The position numbers and the translations under genes were made by a program. The notes under the pieces are model-generated. The model saw nothing but the letters and a program-made list of their open reading frames with translations. It had not been told where the DNA came from and made no database searches. Shown in pieces: positions 1 through 8,723 of a DNA stretch of 64,000 nucleotides. The stretch is taken from the NCBI RefSeq assembly GCF_012927265.1, contig NZ_JABBGF010000004.1, positions 186,001 to 250,000 of the forward strand, in the 5' to 3' direction. Position 1 is the first letter of the stretch; each line of letters begins with the position of its first letter. This stretch comes from Chryseobacterium cheonjiense (GTDB taxonomy: Bacteria > Bacteroidota > Bacteroidia > Flavobacteriales > Weeksellaceae).

Positions 1-6
1 AAGATA

Positions 7-1302
7 TTAAATTACTTTTACAATAAAGTAATTTTTCTTTCCTTTCTGTAGCAATAGAAATTTCCCGTCAATAAGATCGCTTTCATTGGCTGTAAAAGTA
101 TCATTCACTTTCTGCTTGTTCACAGAAATTGCATTACCTTTTATTTCTCTTGAAGCTTCGCTTTTAGATTTCAGGAAACCTGACTTTTCAGATAGAAGCT
201 CAATTATATTGATTCCTAAAGCATCAGCTTTTGTCATTTCCTTTTGCGGAACTCCATCAAAAAGCTCAAGAAAAGTTGCTTCGTCCAGACTTACCATATC
301 TTCGGCAGTAGAACGTCCGAAAAGAATCTCGGAAGCTTTTAGTGCTTTTTCATATTCTTCTCTCCCGTGAACCCAAACCGTAACTTCTTCAGCAAGTTTT
401 TTCTGAAGTTTTCTTTCATTAGGAGCAATTTTATGATCCTCAATCAGTGATTCTATTTCTTCTTTTCCCAGGAATGTATAGAATTTGATAAATCGTTCAG
501 CATCATCATCCGTTGCATTCAACCAGAACTGGTAGAATTTGTACGGAGAAGTTCTGTTTTTGTCCAACCAGTAATTTTCTCCGCTTTCCGATTTTCCGAA
601 TTTAGATCCGTCAGCTTTGGTGATCAAAGGAACCGTCAATGCAAACGCTTCACCCTGTGCTTTTCTACGGATCAGTTCCGTTCCTGTAGTTATATTTCCC
701 CACTGGTCGGAACCTCCCATCTGAAGCCTCACGTTATTGTTCTGGTACAAATGAAGGAAATCGTATCCTTGGATCAGCTGGTACGTAAACTCTGTAAAGC
801 TCATTCCTTCGGCTCCGGCTTCTCCCGAAAACCTTTTCTTTACAGAATCCTTTGCCATCATATAATTGACGGTGATATTTTTCCCGACATTTTTAGCAAA
901 ATCAAGGAAAGAAATATTCTTCATCCAGTCATAATTATTTACGAGCTCCGCTTTATTAGGTTCGTTTCCTGAAAAATCAAGAAATCTTGACAGTTGGTTT
1001 TTCAGGCAGTTTACATAGTGAAGAAGCGTTTCTTCATCCAGGAGATTTCGTTCCGCAGACTTTCCCGAAGGATCCCCGATCATTCCCGTAGCACCTCCTA
1101 CCAATGCAATCGGTTTATGGCCGTGCTGCTGAAAGTGGGCAAGAATTTTTATCTGAATAAGACTTCCAATATGCAAAGAATCTGCGGTAGGATCAAAACC
1201 GATATAGGCAGTTGTCATTTCCTTATCCAGTTGTTCATCCGTTCCGGGCATCATGTCTGCAAAAAGACCGCGCCATTTCAATTCTTCAATAAAAGAGTTC
1301 AT
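7..1302 (-). CDS. tyrS: Tyrosyl-tRNA synthetase
   Basis: Cytoplasmic class I aminoacyl-tRNA synthetase that charges tRNA-Tyr with tyrosine. The 431-residue product has the normal bacterial length. The HIGH-type signature is HIGS at residues 44-47, the tyrosine-site motifs YQLIQGYD (174-181) and GGSDQWGN (197-203) are present, and the KMSKS loop appears as KFGKS (234-238), the form usual in bacterial TyrRS. The last ~70 residues fit the S4-like RNA-binding domain. The ATG at 1302 lies about 19 nt after the predicted transcription start of a TATCTTTG promoter. It is a single-gene unit reading off the left edge; its stop codon is inside the window, so the gene is complete. Identity is secure. 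Confidence 0.97.
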   Translation of the reverse strand: MNSFIEELKWRGLFADMMPGTDEQLDKEMTTAYIGFDPTADSLHIGSLIQIKILAHFQQHGHKPIALVGGATGMIGDPSGKSAERNLLDEETLLHYVNCLKNQLSRFLDFSGNEPNKAELVNNYDWMKNISFLDFAKNVGKNITVNYMMAKDSVKKRFSGEAGAEGMSFTEFTYQLIQGYDFLHLYQNNNVRLQMGGSDQWGNITTGTELIRRKAQGEAFALTVPLITKADGSKFGKSESGENYWLDKNRTSPYKFYQFWLNATDDDAERFIKFYTFLGKEEIESLIEDHKIAPNERKLQKKLAEEVTVWVHGREEYEKALKASEILFGRSTAEDMVSLDEATFLELFDGVPQKEMTKADALGINIIELLSEKSGFLKSKSEASREIKGNAISVNKQKVNDTFTANESDLIDGKFLLLQKGKKNYFIVKVI

Positions 1303-1632
1303 TATTTCTAACTTTAAAATTAAGGTGCAAAGATAATCATTTCAACGAAATAAGGACAGGCGAACCATCTGTCATTTAATGCTGATAAGTCTGTCATTTA
1401 TTTTTGAAGAGCACTTTGATCTTATAGAAAGGCTGTATTTATTTTTTAGAAGCTTTTTCCTGCTCTCCGCACTCGCTATTTTTTGTTTTCGGCGCGGCAG
1501 CGAAGCTGCCGCGCCGAAAACAAAAAATGGGCTCAGACAATTGCTGCGATCAGGGCTAAACCTCGGTCGGCGATGCAAATTTTGTGTAATAATTCATTGT
1601 TTCGAGCCGTTGTATTTTAAGCCAGAATCAAT
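1303..1632. repeat. Intergenic region with long perfect hairpin (family member A)
   Basis: This 330-bp gap has no credible gene. At its centre is a perfect 24-bp inverted repeat (1478-1501 with 1505-1528) with loop gaa; the inner stem is GC-rich (core ggcgcggcagc) in AT-rich surroundings. It is flanked on the left by a run like 'ctccgcactcgct' and on the right by 'gctcagacaattgctgcgat'. The same arrangement recurs at 21024-21135 and, degenerate, at 12765-12835. The short frames crossing it on either strand are by-products of the repeat. Confidence 0.75.
1328..1335 (-). promoter_or_regulatory. tyrS promoter -7 box
   Basis: Reads TATCTTTG on the reverse strand, an exact match to the Bacteroidetes TAnnTTTG -7 element, 25 nt before the tyrS ATG. 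No good -33 TTG is seen about 20 bp upstream. Confidence 0.55.
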
Positions 1633-1640
1633 TATATTTG
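1633..1640 (+). promoter_or_regulatory. Promoter of sigma factor gene
   Basis: TATATTTG matches the TAnnTTTG -7 box; TTG at 1610-1612, 20 bp upstream, can serve as the -33 element. The ATG at 1647 follows the box by 6 nt, so transcription would begin about at the start codon (leaderless or nearly so). Confidence 0.6.
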
Positions 1641-1646
1641 TTAATA

Positions 1647-2207
1647 ATGAATGACGAACAATTATTCCAGCTTATTACAAAAGCAAAGGAAAAGGATCAG
1701 AAAGCCCAAACCAGGCTCATCAATATTTTTTGGGTTGATGTTTTCTCTTTTGTGATGAAAAAAGTGCATGATGAAAATGATGCAGATGAGATAACAGTGA
1801 ATGTTTTTTCAAAAGTATTGTCGAAGCTGGATATGTATGATCCTCACTTTCAGTTTAAAACCTGGGTGCTTACCATTGCCCAGAATACCATCATTGATTT
1901 CTGGAGAAGAAAAAGCAGGGAAAATCAGGATCCTACCGAAAATCTGGAAGAAGTAAAAAATCAGTATGCAAAATCCCCGGAAGAGCTCATGATTTCTGAG
2001 GAAGAGCAGAAAAAAATTATTAAAACCATAGAATCTCTGGATGCCAATTATCAGGATATTATCAAGCTGCGTTTTTTTGAAGAAAAAAGTATTAAAGAAA
2101 TTGCAGAAGAACTGGGTATTTCCGTTGCCAATACAAAAGTCCGTGTCATGCGGGCAAAAAAAGTATTGGCTGAATTGTTGAAAAATAATGAATTTGAAGA
2201 TAATTAG
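1647..2207 (+). CDS. RNA polymerase sigma factor, sigma-70/ECF family
   Basis: A 186-residue sigma factor with only regions 2 and 4, as in the ECF group. Region 2 spans about residues 25-85 (helices around FVMKKVHDENDADEITVNVF, then the promoter-melting stretch FKTWVLTIAQNTIIDFWRRK). A charged linker follows, then region 4 (about 127-180) with helix-turn-helix EIAEELGISVANTKVRVMRAKK. The frame runs upstream to a TTG at 1638, but that codon lies inside the -7 box, so ATG 1647 is the start. No anti-sigma gene is adjacent: the next gene is on the opposite strand. Regulon unknown. Confidence 0.9.
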   Translation: MNDEQLFQLITKAKEKDQKAQTRLINIFWVDVFSFVMKKVHDENDADEITVNVFSKVLSKLDMYDPHFQFKTWVLTIAQNTIIDFWRRKSRENQDPTENLEEVKNQYAKSPEELMISEEEQKKIIKTIESLDANYQDIIKLRFFEEKSIKEIAEELGISVANTKVRVMRAKKVLAELLKNNEFEDN

Positions 2208-2294
2208 TTTTGGTCATAAGATTATTCGTTCAGATTGTCATCTTTAGAATCTAAACAATGCTTAACCTCAAAATCGAATAATTCATTTTCATAA

Positions 2295-2927
2295 TCATAA
2301 ATAAACTTTCTCCTTTGTTTTCGGAAGTAAGATTTCTCTTTGTTTTTCCTGATTTCTGTTTTGCAAATTTATTTTCATTCCTTTTTTAATGAAAACTTCT
2401 CTTTTAGAATTTCCGTATTCTTCTGTATTTTCAACTTCTTTTTCAAAAATAAGTTGTCCTGTGGATAAGTTAAAATCAACGTCAATCCAGTATTCTTCAG
2501 GCTTTCCACTGTCGGATGAATATCCGATCAGCTCAAAGTGCCCGTTCTGGAATCGATACTTGTCCGTATAACCCCATTTCCAGCTGCTTCCTCCGGCTTG
2601 GGTAATCATCAAAATTCCATTTTTAATTTCGGTGCTCTGATAAGGATCACCCATCATACCGCCATCTTTGCTTTTTAGAATAGCATTCCTTGACTTTTCC
2701 AGGATTGTCCATTTTTGATTGACCTTCTTCAGTATCTGGATTTCACGGATATTTCCAAAATCCGTAGTGTCTTTTGTATTGTAAATAATCACTTTTTCAG
2801 GAATATGGTCACCATCCAGATCCCCGTCTACAGTTTCAATAGCTGTGGCACCATTCGGCTGAAATTCTTTCTGAGCAAAGCACAATATATTCAATATAAC
2901 AGTTAAAAAACATAAGATAGATTTCAT
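2295..2927 (-). CDS. Exported hypothetical protein with calcium-loop-like motif
   Basis: A 210-residue protein with an N-terminal signal peptide (hydrophobic residues 4-18, likely cleavage near FAQ). Just after it is DGDLDGDHIPEKV, a D-rich loop resembling the calcium-binding DxDxDG motifs of FG-GAP/VCBS-type repeats. The remainder is beta-rich and polar, including QAGGSSWKWGYTDKYRF. No catalytic motif is recognised. It is transcribed divergently from lipA. Probably a periplasmic or surface protein; function unknown. Confidence 0.7.
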   Translation of the reverse strand: MKSILCFLTVILNILCFAQKEFQPNGATAIETVDGDLDGDHIPEKVIIYNTKDTTDFGNIREIQILKKVNQKWTILEKSRNAILKSKDGGMMGDPYQSTEIKNGILMITQAGGSSWKWGYTDKYRFQNGHFELIGYSSDSGKPEEYWIDVDFNLSTGQLIFEKEVENTEEYGNSKREVFIKKGMKINLQNRNQEKQREILLPKTKEKVYL

Positions 2928-3007
2928 GAGATGATAATTATATCTAAAAATACAAAATTATGTGTTTCATCAATCTCTGTCTTTGATTGTTTCGATAAAA
3001 AAATCAC

Positions 3008-3015
3008 TAACTTTG
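3008..3015 (+). promoter_or_regulatory. lipA promoter -7 box
   Basis: TAACTTTG matches TAnnTTTG; TTTG at 2982-2985 (22 bp upstream) may be the -33 element. Predicted transcription start is about 3021, which rules out translation from the upstream in-frame codons before 3030. Confidence 0.6.
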
Positions 3016-3035
3016 ACCCTCAATTTGAGATGTAC

Positions 3036-3902
3036 ATGGAGGATTTAATTCAAAATACAACCGTTCAGAAACCAAAATGGATCCGTGTAAAACTTCCTAC
3101 CGGCAAGAATTACAGAGAACTGAGAACTTTGGTTGATAAATATAAATTAAATACAATCTGCCAAAGCGGAAGCTGCCCGAATATGGGCGAATGTTGGGGA
3201 GAAGGTACGGCAACCTTCATGATCCTCGGGAATATCTGCACCAGAAGCTGTGGATTTTGCGGAGTGAAAACCGGGAAACCGCTTGATGTAAACTGGGACG
3301 AACCTGAAAAAGTTGCCCGTTCTATCAAATTAATGAAGATAAAGCATGCCGTTCTTACTTCGGTAGACCGCGATGATCTGAAAGATATGGGATCAATTCT
3401 TTGGGCGGAAACTGTAAATGCCGTAAGAAGAATTTCTCCGGGAACTACTATGGAAACGCTGATTCCGGATTTTCAGGGGATCACGAAACATATTGACCGT
3501 TTGGTAGATGTGGCACCTGAAGTAATTTCTCATAATATGGAAACCGTAAAGCGTCTTACCAGAGAAGTGAGAATCCAGGCAAAATACGAAAGAAGCCTTG
3601 ATGTGCTGAGATATCTTAAAGAAGCAGGACAAAGAAGAACCAAAACCGGAGTAATGCTCGGCTTAGGAGAGACCAAAGATGAGGTTTTCCAGACGATTGA
3701 AGACATCAGAAATGCAAATGTAGATGTTATTACGTTAGGACAGTATCTGCAGCCGACCAAAAAACATCTTCCTGTGAAAAGATTTATTACCCCTGAAGAG
3801 TTCGATGAGCTGGGAGATTTTGCAAGAAACTTAGGATTCAGGCATGTGGAAAGTTCACCGTTGGTGAGAAGTTCTTATCACGCAGAAAAACATATTCATT
3901 AA
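3036..3902 (+). CDS. lipA: Lipoyl synthase
   Basis: Radical SAM enzyme that inserts two sulfurs into protein-bound octanoyl groups to make lipoyl cofactor for pyruvate and 2-oxoglutarate dehydrogenases and glycine cleavage. Both clusters are visible: the auxiliary cluster set CQSGSCPNMGEC (Cys42, 47, 53) and the radical SAM set CTRSCGFC (Cys68, 72, 75). The C-terminal RSSYHAE carries the conserved Arg-Ser-Ser. The frame is open from 2931, but a promoter at 3008-3015 puts the start at ATG 3036 (288 residues, normal length) or ATG 3030. A hairpin terminator follows directly, so it is probably monocistronic. Confidence 0.96.
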   Translation: MEDLIQNTTVQKPKWIRVKLPTGKNYRELRTLVDKYKLNTICQSGSCPNMGECWGEGTATFMILGNICTRSCGFCGVKTGKPLDVNWDEPEKVARSIKLMKIKHAVLTSVDRDDLKDMGSILWAETVNAVRRISPGTTMETLIPDFQGITKHIDRLVDVAPEVISHNMETVKRLTREVRIQAKYERSLDVLRYLKEAGQRRTKTGVMLGLGETKDEVFQTIEDIRNANVDVITLGQYLQPTKKHLPVKRFITPEEFDELGDFARNLGFRHVESSPLVRSSYHAEKHIH

Positions 3903-3909
3903 AACATAC

Positions 3910-3937
3910 ATCGCTTCAGTTTTGAAGCGATTTTTTT
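3910..3937 (+). terminator. Rho-independent terminator after lipA
   Basis: Perfect 8-bp stem atcgcttc/gaagcgat (3910-3917 with 3924-3931), 6-nt loop, then seven T. Confidence 0.85.
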
Positions 3938-4183
3938 AAGCTGTCGTTCGCCTTTTTATTAAAGGTAACTGCAGCTGTAAAGCCTGTGTTTAATTTAGAG
4001 TATTCCCGGTTTTTAATTCTGTAAATCGGAATAATTACAGTTTATTACAATTTAAAATTACTTTTTATGTACTCATATTAAGTTTTAAATTATGGAACAG
4101 GTTAATATAGAAGAAATTTATGTCATTTTGGTTAAAGCGTAAATAATTATTTGTGCCGAATTTTGCACGTTTAAAGAAGGATA

Positions 4184-5377
4184 ATGAAAATAGATAAAAA
4201 AATAATACCTCTTGCCATTGGAGGATTGGGAATAGGGACAACGGAGTTTACGATTATGGGATTGCTTCCGGATATGGCAAAAAGTTTACAGATCAGTATT
4301 CCTCAAGCAGGACATCTCATTTCTGCTTATGCATTTGGAGTGGTGGTTGGTGCACCTATCCTGATCGGATATTCAGTAAAGTTTTCTCCTAAAAAAGTAT
4401 TGATGGCATTAATGGTGATTTTTACTTTGTTTAATGCTCTCTCTGCTATGGCGCCCGACTATACGACGATGATGATCATCCGTTTTCTTTCAGGACTTCC
4501 TCACGGAGCGTTTTTCGGAGTGGGAACTGTAGTTGCGGCAAGGATGGCTGAAAAAGGGAAAGAAGCATTCAATATTTCATTGATGTTTACAGGACTCACC
4601 ATTGCCAATCTTGCTATGGTTCCTCTCGTTACTTATATTGGTCATACTTTTCACTGGAGGTGGTATTTTGCCATTGTTTCTGTAATCGGTCTATTGGCAC
4701 TTTTATTTATCAAACTCTGGCTCCCCGCTGTAAAGGCTGACAAAGAAACGCATTTTATGGAAGAACTCAAATTCCTTAAGAAAAGACAGGCGTGGCTGGT
4801 TTTAATGATTACGGCGATCGGGTTTGGCGGACTGTTTACCTGGTTCAGTTATATCACGCCGCTGATGACTATTGTTTCAGGAATACCGGAAAGCTACATG
4901 GCGTATGTGATGATTCTTGCCGGTGCCGGAATGGTGGTCGGAAATCTTGTGGGCGGGTATTTATCCGATAGATTAAGCCCCGAAAAAACATGTTCTTTAC
5001 TTTTGCTTTTGATGATGATCTCGCTTGCAGGTGTATTTTTCTTATCAGAATACCGTACTGTGTCACTCATTCTTACTTTTATATGCGGGGCGTTGTCTAT
5101 GTCTGTTGCGGCGCCTATTAATATCATGATGATGAAAGCCGCACCGAAAAGCGAAATGATGGCAGCTGCGTTTATGCAGGCAGCTTTTAATATTGCCAAT
5201 GCCATGGGAGCCTTCCTCGGCGGCATTCCTTTACAAAAAGGCTATGAATTCAACTATCCTTCTTTAGTAGGGGTGGGGATGACGCTGATAGGGCTTATCA
5301 TCAGTGTACGGTACAGATATCTTTATGCTTCAGAAGATCAGCAAGCGGTAGCGGATTGTGTTTCATGTGAAAAATAG
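4184..5377 (+). CDS. MFS transporter, AraJ-like DHA1 family
   Basis: A 397-residue inner-membrane major facilitator with about 12 hydrophobic helices. The N-terminus (GTTEFTIMGLLPDMA followed by a long helix ending in GYSVKFSPKKVLMA) is typical of the arabinose-efflux-permease-like (AraJ) branch of proton-driven drug/sugar exporters; a second motif-A-like loop is GYLSDRLSPEKT. Substrate cannot be told from sequence. The gene stands alone: a terminator precedes it and a bidirectional terminator separates it from the convergent neighbour. The 246 bp before it hold no further gene. Confidence 0.88.
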   Translation: MKIDKKIIPLAIGGLGIGTTEFTIMGLLPDMAKSLQISIPQAGHLISAYAFGVVVGAPILIGYSVKFSPKKVLMALMVIFTLFNALSAMAPDYTTMMIIRFLSGLPHGAFFGVGTVVAARMAEKGKEAFNISLMFTGLTIANLAMVPLVTYIGHTFHWRWYFAIVSVIGLLALLFIKLWLPAVKADKETHFMEELKFLKKRQAWLVLMITAIGFGGLFTWFSYITPLMTIVSGIPESYMAYVMILAGAGMVVGNLVGGYLSDRLSPEKTCSLLLLLMMISLAGVFFLSEYRTVSLILTFICGALSMSVAAPINIMMMKAAPKSEMMAAAFMQAAFNIANAMGAFLGGIPLQKGYEFNYPSLVGVGMTLIGLIISVRYRYLYASEDQQAVADCVSCEK

Positions 5378-5385
5378 CAAAATAA

Positions 5386-5411
5386 AAAGACCATCTTTTT
5401 TGATGGTCTTT
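5386..5411. terminator. Bidirectional terminator
   Basis: Ten-bp perfect stem aaagaccatc/gatggtcttt (5386-5395 with 5402-5411) with a T-rich loop, between convergent genes; A-rich on the left and T-rich on the right, so usable in both directions. Confidence 0.8.
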
Positions 5412-5434
5412 CTGTTGTTTTTATAATAAGCTTA

Positions 5435-5815
5435 TTACGCTTCGACTTCATTACCGTTTTTACACCAGTAAAGAGCATTGTAAAGATTCCCTTTAGGAAA
5501 AGATTTAAATTCTCCCGGCATAAGCACACTGAAAATATCAGTAAAATTCTGCACTCCTTCTTTATCGGTAACAATAGCGGTTCTGTTCCACTTTGTTAGG
5601 TTTTTTAATCCTAAAAGCGCATCCTGCAGCCAGGCTCCCATGGTAAAATTATCCAGATCCGTATCCAGATACAGCAGGTAGTTCAGTTCATTAAACTGAT
5701 CGACCTTTTGCTTTACTCTTGGGATTACCAGGTTTTCAAAATCTTCTTTTGTTACTTCTCCCGTTGCATTGAAAGCGGCAACATTCTCCGGAGCTTCTGG
5801 AATAATCGTTATCAT
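5435..5815 (-). CDS. SpoIIAA-like (STAS-related) protein
   Basis: A 126-residue cytoplasmic protein. The opening (ITIIPEAPENVAAFNATGEVTKEDFENLVIPRV, read in pieces) and the central LLYLDTDLDNFTMGAWLQDALLGLKNLTKWNRTAIVTDKEG region fit the small SpoIIAA-like family (PF11964-type), which adopts a STAS-like fold and may bind hydrophobic ligands; the role is not established. No lipid or membrane signal. Single gene, convergent with the MFS transporter. Confidence 0.75.
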   Translation of the reverse strand: MITIIPEAPENVAAFNATGEVTKEDFENLVIPRVKQKVDQFNELNYLLYLDTDLDNFTMGAWLQDALLGLKNLTKWNRTAIVTDKEGVQNFTDIFSVLMPGEFKSFPKGNLYNALYWCKNGNEVEA

Positions 5816-5944
5816 ATTGTAATATTTTATTGTGGTTTAGATTTTAAGTTGATAACAAAAAGTAAACCATTATTTAATATTTGGTTAATAAAATATTCAA
5901 TTAGTAGTGATTTAATATAAATATTTCTAAAATCTTACCTTTAC

Positions 5945-5971
5945 CAAAAACCCCCGCAATCTGCAGGGGTT
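5945..5971 (-). terminator. Terminator of the VWA/SIMPL operon
   Basis: On the reverse strand a ten-position stem (5949-5958 with 5962-5971, one mismatch) around atc, followed by a T run. It lies about 120 nt downstream of the VWA gene. The rest of 5816-6088 shows nothing else. Confidence 0.6.
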
Positions 5972-6088
5972 CACACAAAATATACTGTGACTTTCATAGT
6001 TGCGTCACATCTTATGAATATATTTTCATGGTATTAGTTTATCAATTATCACTTTAAAGTATTGTAAATTCAAGAAATAGATTGGTGA

Positions 6089-7288
6089 TTAAAAGCTGTA
6101 TCCGTTTTTCTTTGCCAGTTCAATAACCGATCTTTCAATGGCTTTTCCCAAATCATCAGCATCAGCATTTCCGCGTTTTTTCATTTCTTTGTCAATATAT
6201 TCCTGACGTTTCTTTGAAAGTTCTTCAATCTCTTTTTGAATTTTTTCCCTTTGAGCAGACTTTTGAGACACCGCTTTTTTGATTTCTTCCCGGCTCTTGC
6301 CTTTCAGTTCTGCAGGAAGTTCAGATTCTTTTACTTCTGATATAAAATCTTTGTCTTTTTCCACGCGGTCTACCAAATCCCAATGCTCATTTTTGTAAGC
6401 GTTTTTCTTAGACTTGGCAACTGTTCTTTCTACTGCATTTGAAGCGGACTGTACTTCCGCATTTCTGTCCTGCAGCATTTGTTTGGACTTAAATTCCGAA
6501 CCATGACTTCCGTAGTAGATGTACGTATCATTCAGCTTGGTATTGCATTCAGAAATTCTTACATCGTAAGGAGTTTCAATATAAATAACCTTCTGATCGC
6601 TGTCGATATTGAAATATCTGCCGTCTCCCAGTGATGCTCCGTTTTGCCAGAAAGTACGGATTCCTTCATCCCGGTTTCCACAAAAAATAGTGTTGGTGTA
6701 AATATTTTTCCTTTTTGCATCCGGAATCACATTTTTATAGCTCACTCTTCCCTGATCGAAAGCTTCGTTTCCGGCGATATAGATCAGCTTCATGCTTTTT
6801 TCATTGCTGTCCCAGTTTAAGTTCATTGAAGCGTCCCGAATTACCGCTCCGCAAAATTCATTACCGCCATTGGTTCTCAGCGCAAACAGCTTTTCAGAAA
6901 CCAGATCCAGATCCTGGGTGAGAGGAGTGACCTGACGGATATAATTTTCGTCACTGATTCCGTCATTTCCGTATTCGTACAACGCGATTTCAACTTCCGG
7001 CGCTTTTCCATTGTACTTCAAAGTCGTTAGTGTATTCACGATATTCCAAAGCCTTGATTTTGCCTGGTCAATCAGTCCGTCCATACTGTTTGAAGTATCG
7101 AGAAGCAATGCCACCTGAATTTTATTTTCTTTAGCTGCAGGTGTTGTTGCCGTTGCATGCTCAATAAATCTTCTTTCAGTGGGAGGAACCCGTCTGCCTT
7201 TGCTGCACATTAAGTTTTCACCGGATTTCTGAGCACTCAGAAGAGCCAAAGTTCCTACGGTCAATGTTAAAATTTTAAAAGTTGTCAT
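6089..7288 (-). CDS. Exported VWA-domain protein
   Basis: A 399-residue protein with a signal peptide (about residues 1-19) and a von Willebrand factor A domain from about residue 57. The metal-ion-dependent adhesion site is DTSNS (64-68), so divalent-metal binding is likely intact. After the domain (to about 255) comes a long charged, Lys/Glu-rich helical C-terminus (about 290-380) that looks like a coiled coil. It lies 11 bp downstream of the SIMPL gene and is presumably co-transcribed. Such proteins usually act in protein-protein contacts in the periplasm; no specific role can be given. Confidence 0.8.
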   Translation of the reverse strand: MTTFKILTLTVGTLALLSAQKSGENLMCSKGRRVPPTERRFIEHATATTPAAKENKIQVALLLDTSNSMDGLIDQAKSRLWNIVNTLTTLKYNGKAPEVEIALYEYGNDGISDENYIRQVTPLTQDLDLVSEKLFALRTNGGNEFCGAVIRDASMNLNWDSNEKSMKLIYIAGNEAFDQGRVSYKNVIPDAKRKNIYTNTIFCGNRDEGIRTFWQNGASLGDGRYFNIDSDQKVIYIETPYDVRISECNTKLNDTYIYYGSHGSEFKSKQMLQDRNAEVQSASNAVERTVAKSKKNAYKNEHWDLVDRVEKDKDFISEVKESELPAELKGKSREEIKKAVSQKSAQREKIQKEIEELSKKRQEYIDKEMKKRGNADADDLGKAIERSVIELAKKNGYSF

Positions 7289-7299
7289 GATATACGTTT

Positions 7300-7974
7300 T
7301 TAAAGGATTTCGTATTTAGTTTTGATGCTGTATTTGAGCTTGATATTATCAATATTGTCAAAAGAATAATCTACATTGGCATCGGCAGCTTCAAGCTGAA
7401 TATTGGATACTTTGGCTCTGAAGTTCATCGGCATAATCATATCGCTGGTGTAATCTTCAATTTCAATGATCTCAAGCGGAGTTCCGGTTCTTTTGCCCAT
7501 ACTTTCCAACAGGTAGTCTGCTTTTTCCTTTGCTGCTTTCAACGCATTGATTTTTACAGTTTTTCTGAAATCTGTGATCTTCGTATTCTTAATTTCCGAA
7601 ATGTTGATGCTGGTGATCCATTTTTGGTTCAGACTTTCAAAAAGATTTCCCATATCGGTTTTCTTGGTTACTTTAAACTGAAGATTCTTAGTGAAAATTT
7701 TCGTTTTGGAATAGATGTTCTGGTACATCGATTTGAATTTGATGTCTTCGTTTTTTACACCGTTGCTTTTAAGAATTTCAAACAGCTGTTTTTCATTGTC
7801 TGCAAGCTGGTTTTTATTATCACCTTTAATTCCTACATTGAAAATAATTTCATCCGGTTCCACTTCCATTTCTGCAATCCCGGTTACTTCAATGAAATTT
7901 TTCTTTGTTTCCTGTGCGTTGATCAGTCCTGCTATAAAGAATAACCCGATCAGTAAAAAATGTCTCAGTTTCAT
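7300..7974 (-). CDS. SIMPL-domain (DUF541) periplasmic protein
   Basis: A 224-residue exported protein. The signal peptide is followed by ITVTGIAEMEVEPDE-type sequence (here FIEVTGIAEMEVEPDEII), the hallmark of the SIMPL/DUF541 family, and by the typical alternation of strands and an ALKAAKEKADYLLESMGKR helix around residues 144-163. Family members are periplasmic or outer-membrane associated; some are linked to stress responses. First gene of a two-gene unit with the VWA gene downstream. Confidence 0.85.
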   Translation of the reverse strand: MKLRHFLLIGLFFIAGLINAQETKKNFIEVTGIAEMEVEPDEIIFNVGIKGDNKNQLADNEKQLFEILKSNGVKNEDIKFKSMYQNIYSKTKIFTKNLQFKVTKKTDMGNLFESLNQKWITSINISEIKNTKITDFRKTVKINALKAAKEKADYLLESMGKRTGTPLEIIEIEDYTSDMIMPMNFRAKVSNIQLEAADANVDYSFDNIDNIKLKYSIKTKYEIL

Positions 7975-8106
7975 AATTTTCTTTTTTTAATTTTAAACTT
8001 CTGAAGTAAAATTACCCAGATTTAAAACTGAAAATCGGGAGACTTGGTGAAGTGAAGGTTTGACTTGGTGAGTCGTGGAAAATACTTAAAATGAAGGACT
8101 GTAAGC

Positions 8107-8212
8107 ATAGCCCCGATTGCAACGACATCCTTTTTGGTTTGGCGTAGGCTTCGACAGGCTCAGCCTGCGTGTTGGAAAAACCAAAAAGATACAGTGGAAA
8201 GCGGGATCAAGC
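8107..8212. repeat. Intergenic repeat with nested inverted repeats
   Basis: Between the SIMPL and lipoprotein genes. An outer inverted repeat ctttttggttt (8130-8140) / aaaccaaaaag (8178-8188) encloses an inner stem taggc...gcctg around 'ttcgacaggctca'. The flanks 'agccccgattg' and 'gtggaaagcggga' are sequences I recall as recurring between genes in Flavobacteriia. The remaining ~160 bp of the gap show nothing. Confidence 0.6.
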
Positions 8213-8244
8213 TTCAAATAAAAAAACAGTCCTGAGAAGAACTG

Positions 8245-8598
8245 TTATCTGTTGGTAAGAATAATTGATTTTCCGTTTCGGGTGACGATTTTTGTTACTT
8301 CGGAAAAAAGTTTGGTTTGGATAATCAGCTCATCATCATTTTCTGAAATGGTATACGTTTCGGAAGTTGCAAACGAATCGTCGATATCATGTTCAAAAAG
8401 TTTGGTAGAGCCCGACTGATCCACCGAGTAAAAATCTACTTTGTAATCATTAAGTCCGGTCTGATAGAATTTGTACACAATTTTTTCATTGAGACTACTC
8501 GAAATAATTTTAGTCTCCATGAAATTATTCTGCTCCAGAAAAGAACAGCTCTGAAGCAAAATAATGCAAATGGCAGAAAAATAAATTTGTTTTTTCAT
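8245..8598 (-). CDS. Small lipoprotein of unknown function
   Basis: A 117-residue protein with a lipoprotein signal peptide: hydrophobic stretch (residues 5-16) ending in the lipobox LQSC, so Cys18 would be lipidated. The mature part is short, polar and probably all-beta. No family recognised. A TACATTTG promoter box lies 20 nt upstream of the ATG. Probably monocistronic. Confidence 0.65.
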   Translation of the reverse strand: MKKQIYFSAICIILLQSCSFLEQNNFMETKIISSSLNEKIVYKFYQTGLNDYKVDFYSVDQSGSTKLFEHDIDDSFATSETYTISENDDELIIQTKLFSEVTKIVTRNGKSIILTNR

Positions 8599-8617
8599 GG
8601 TTATTTTTGGTTTTAAA

Positions 8618-8625
8618 CAAATGTA
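8618..8625 (-). promoter_or_regulatory. Promoter -7 box of lipoprotein gene
   Basis: TACATTTG on the reverse strand matches TAnnTTTG; predicted leader about 13 nt. No clear -33 box. Confidence 0.45.
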
Positions 8626-8723
8626 TGCAATGCTAAATGGTTGACTGTTAACGGAATTTCAATTTTCATGTTACCATTTTTTCATATAAAAATGTGATAA
8701 AGAATTGAGGTAGTCTGAAAACT

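Noticed and set aside
1372..1654. Short frames on both strands (68 and 91 residues) in the tyrS-sigma gap
   Set aside because: They run through the perfect hairpin and its flanks, and one ends inside the sigma factor promoter; no protein-like features.
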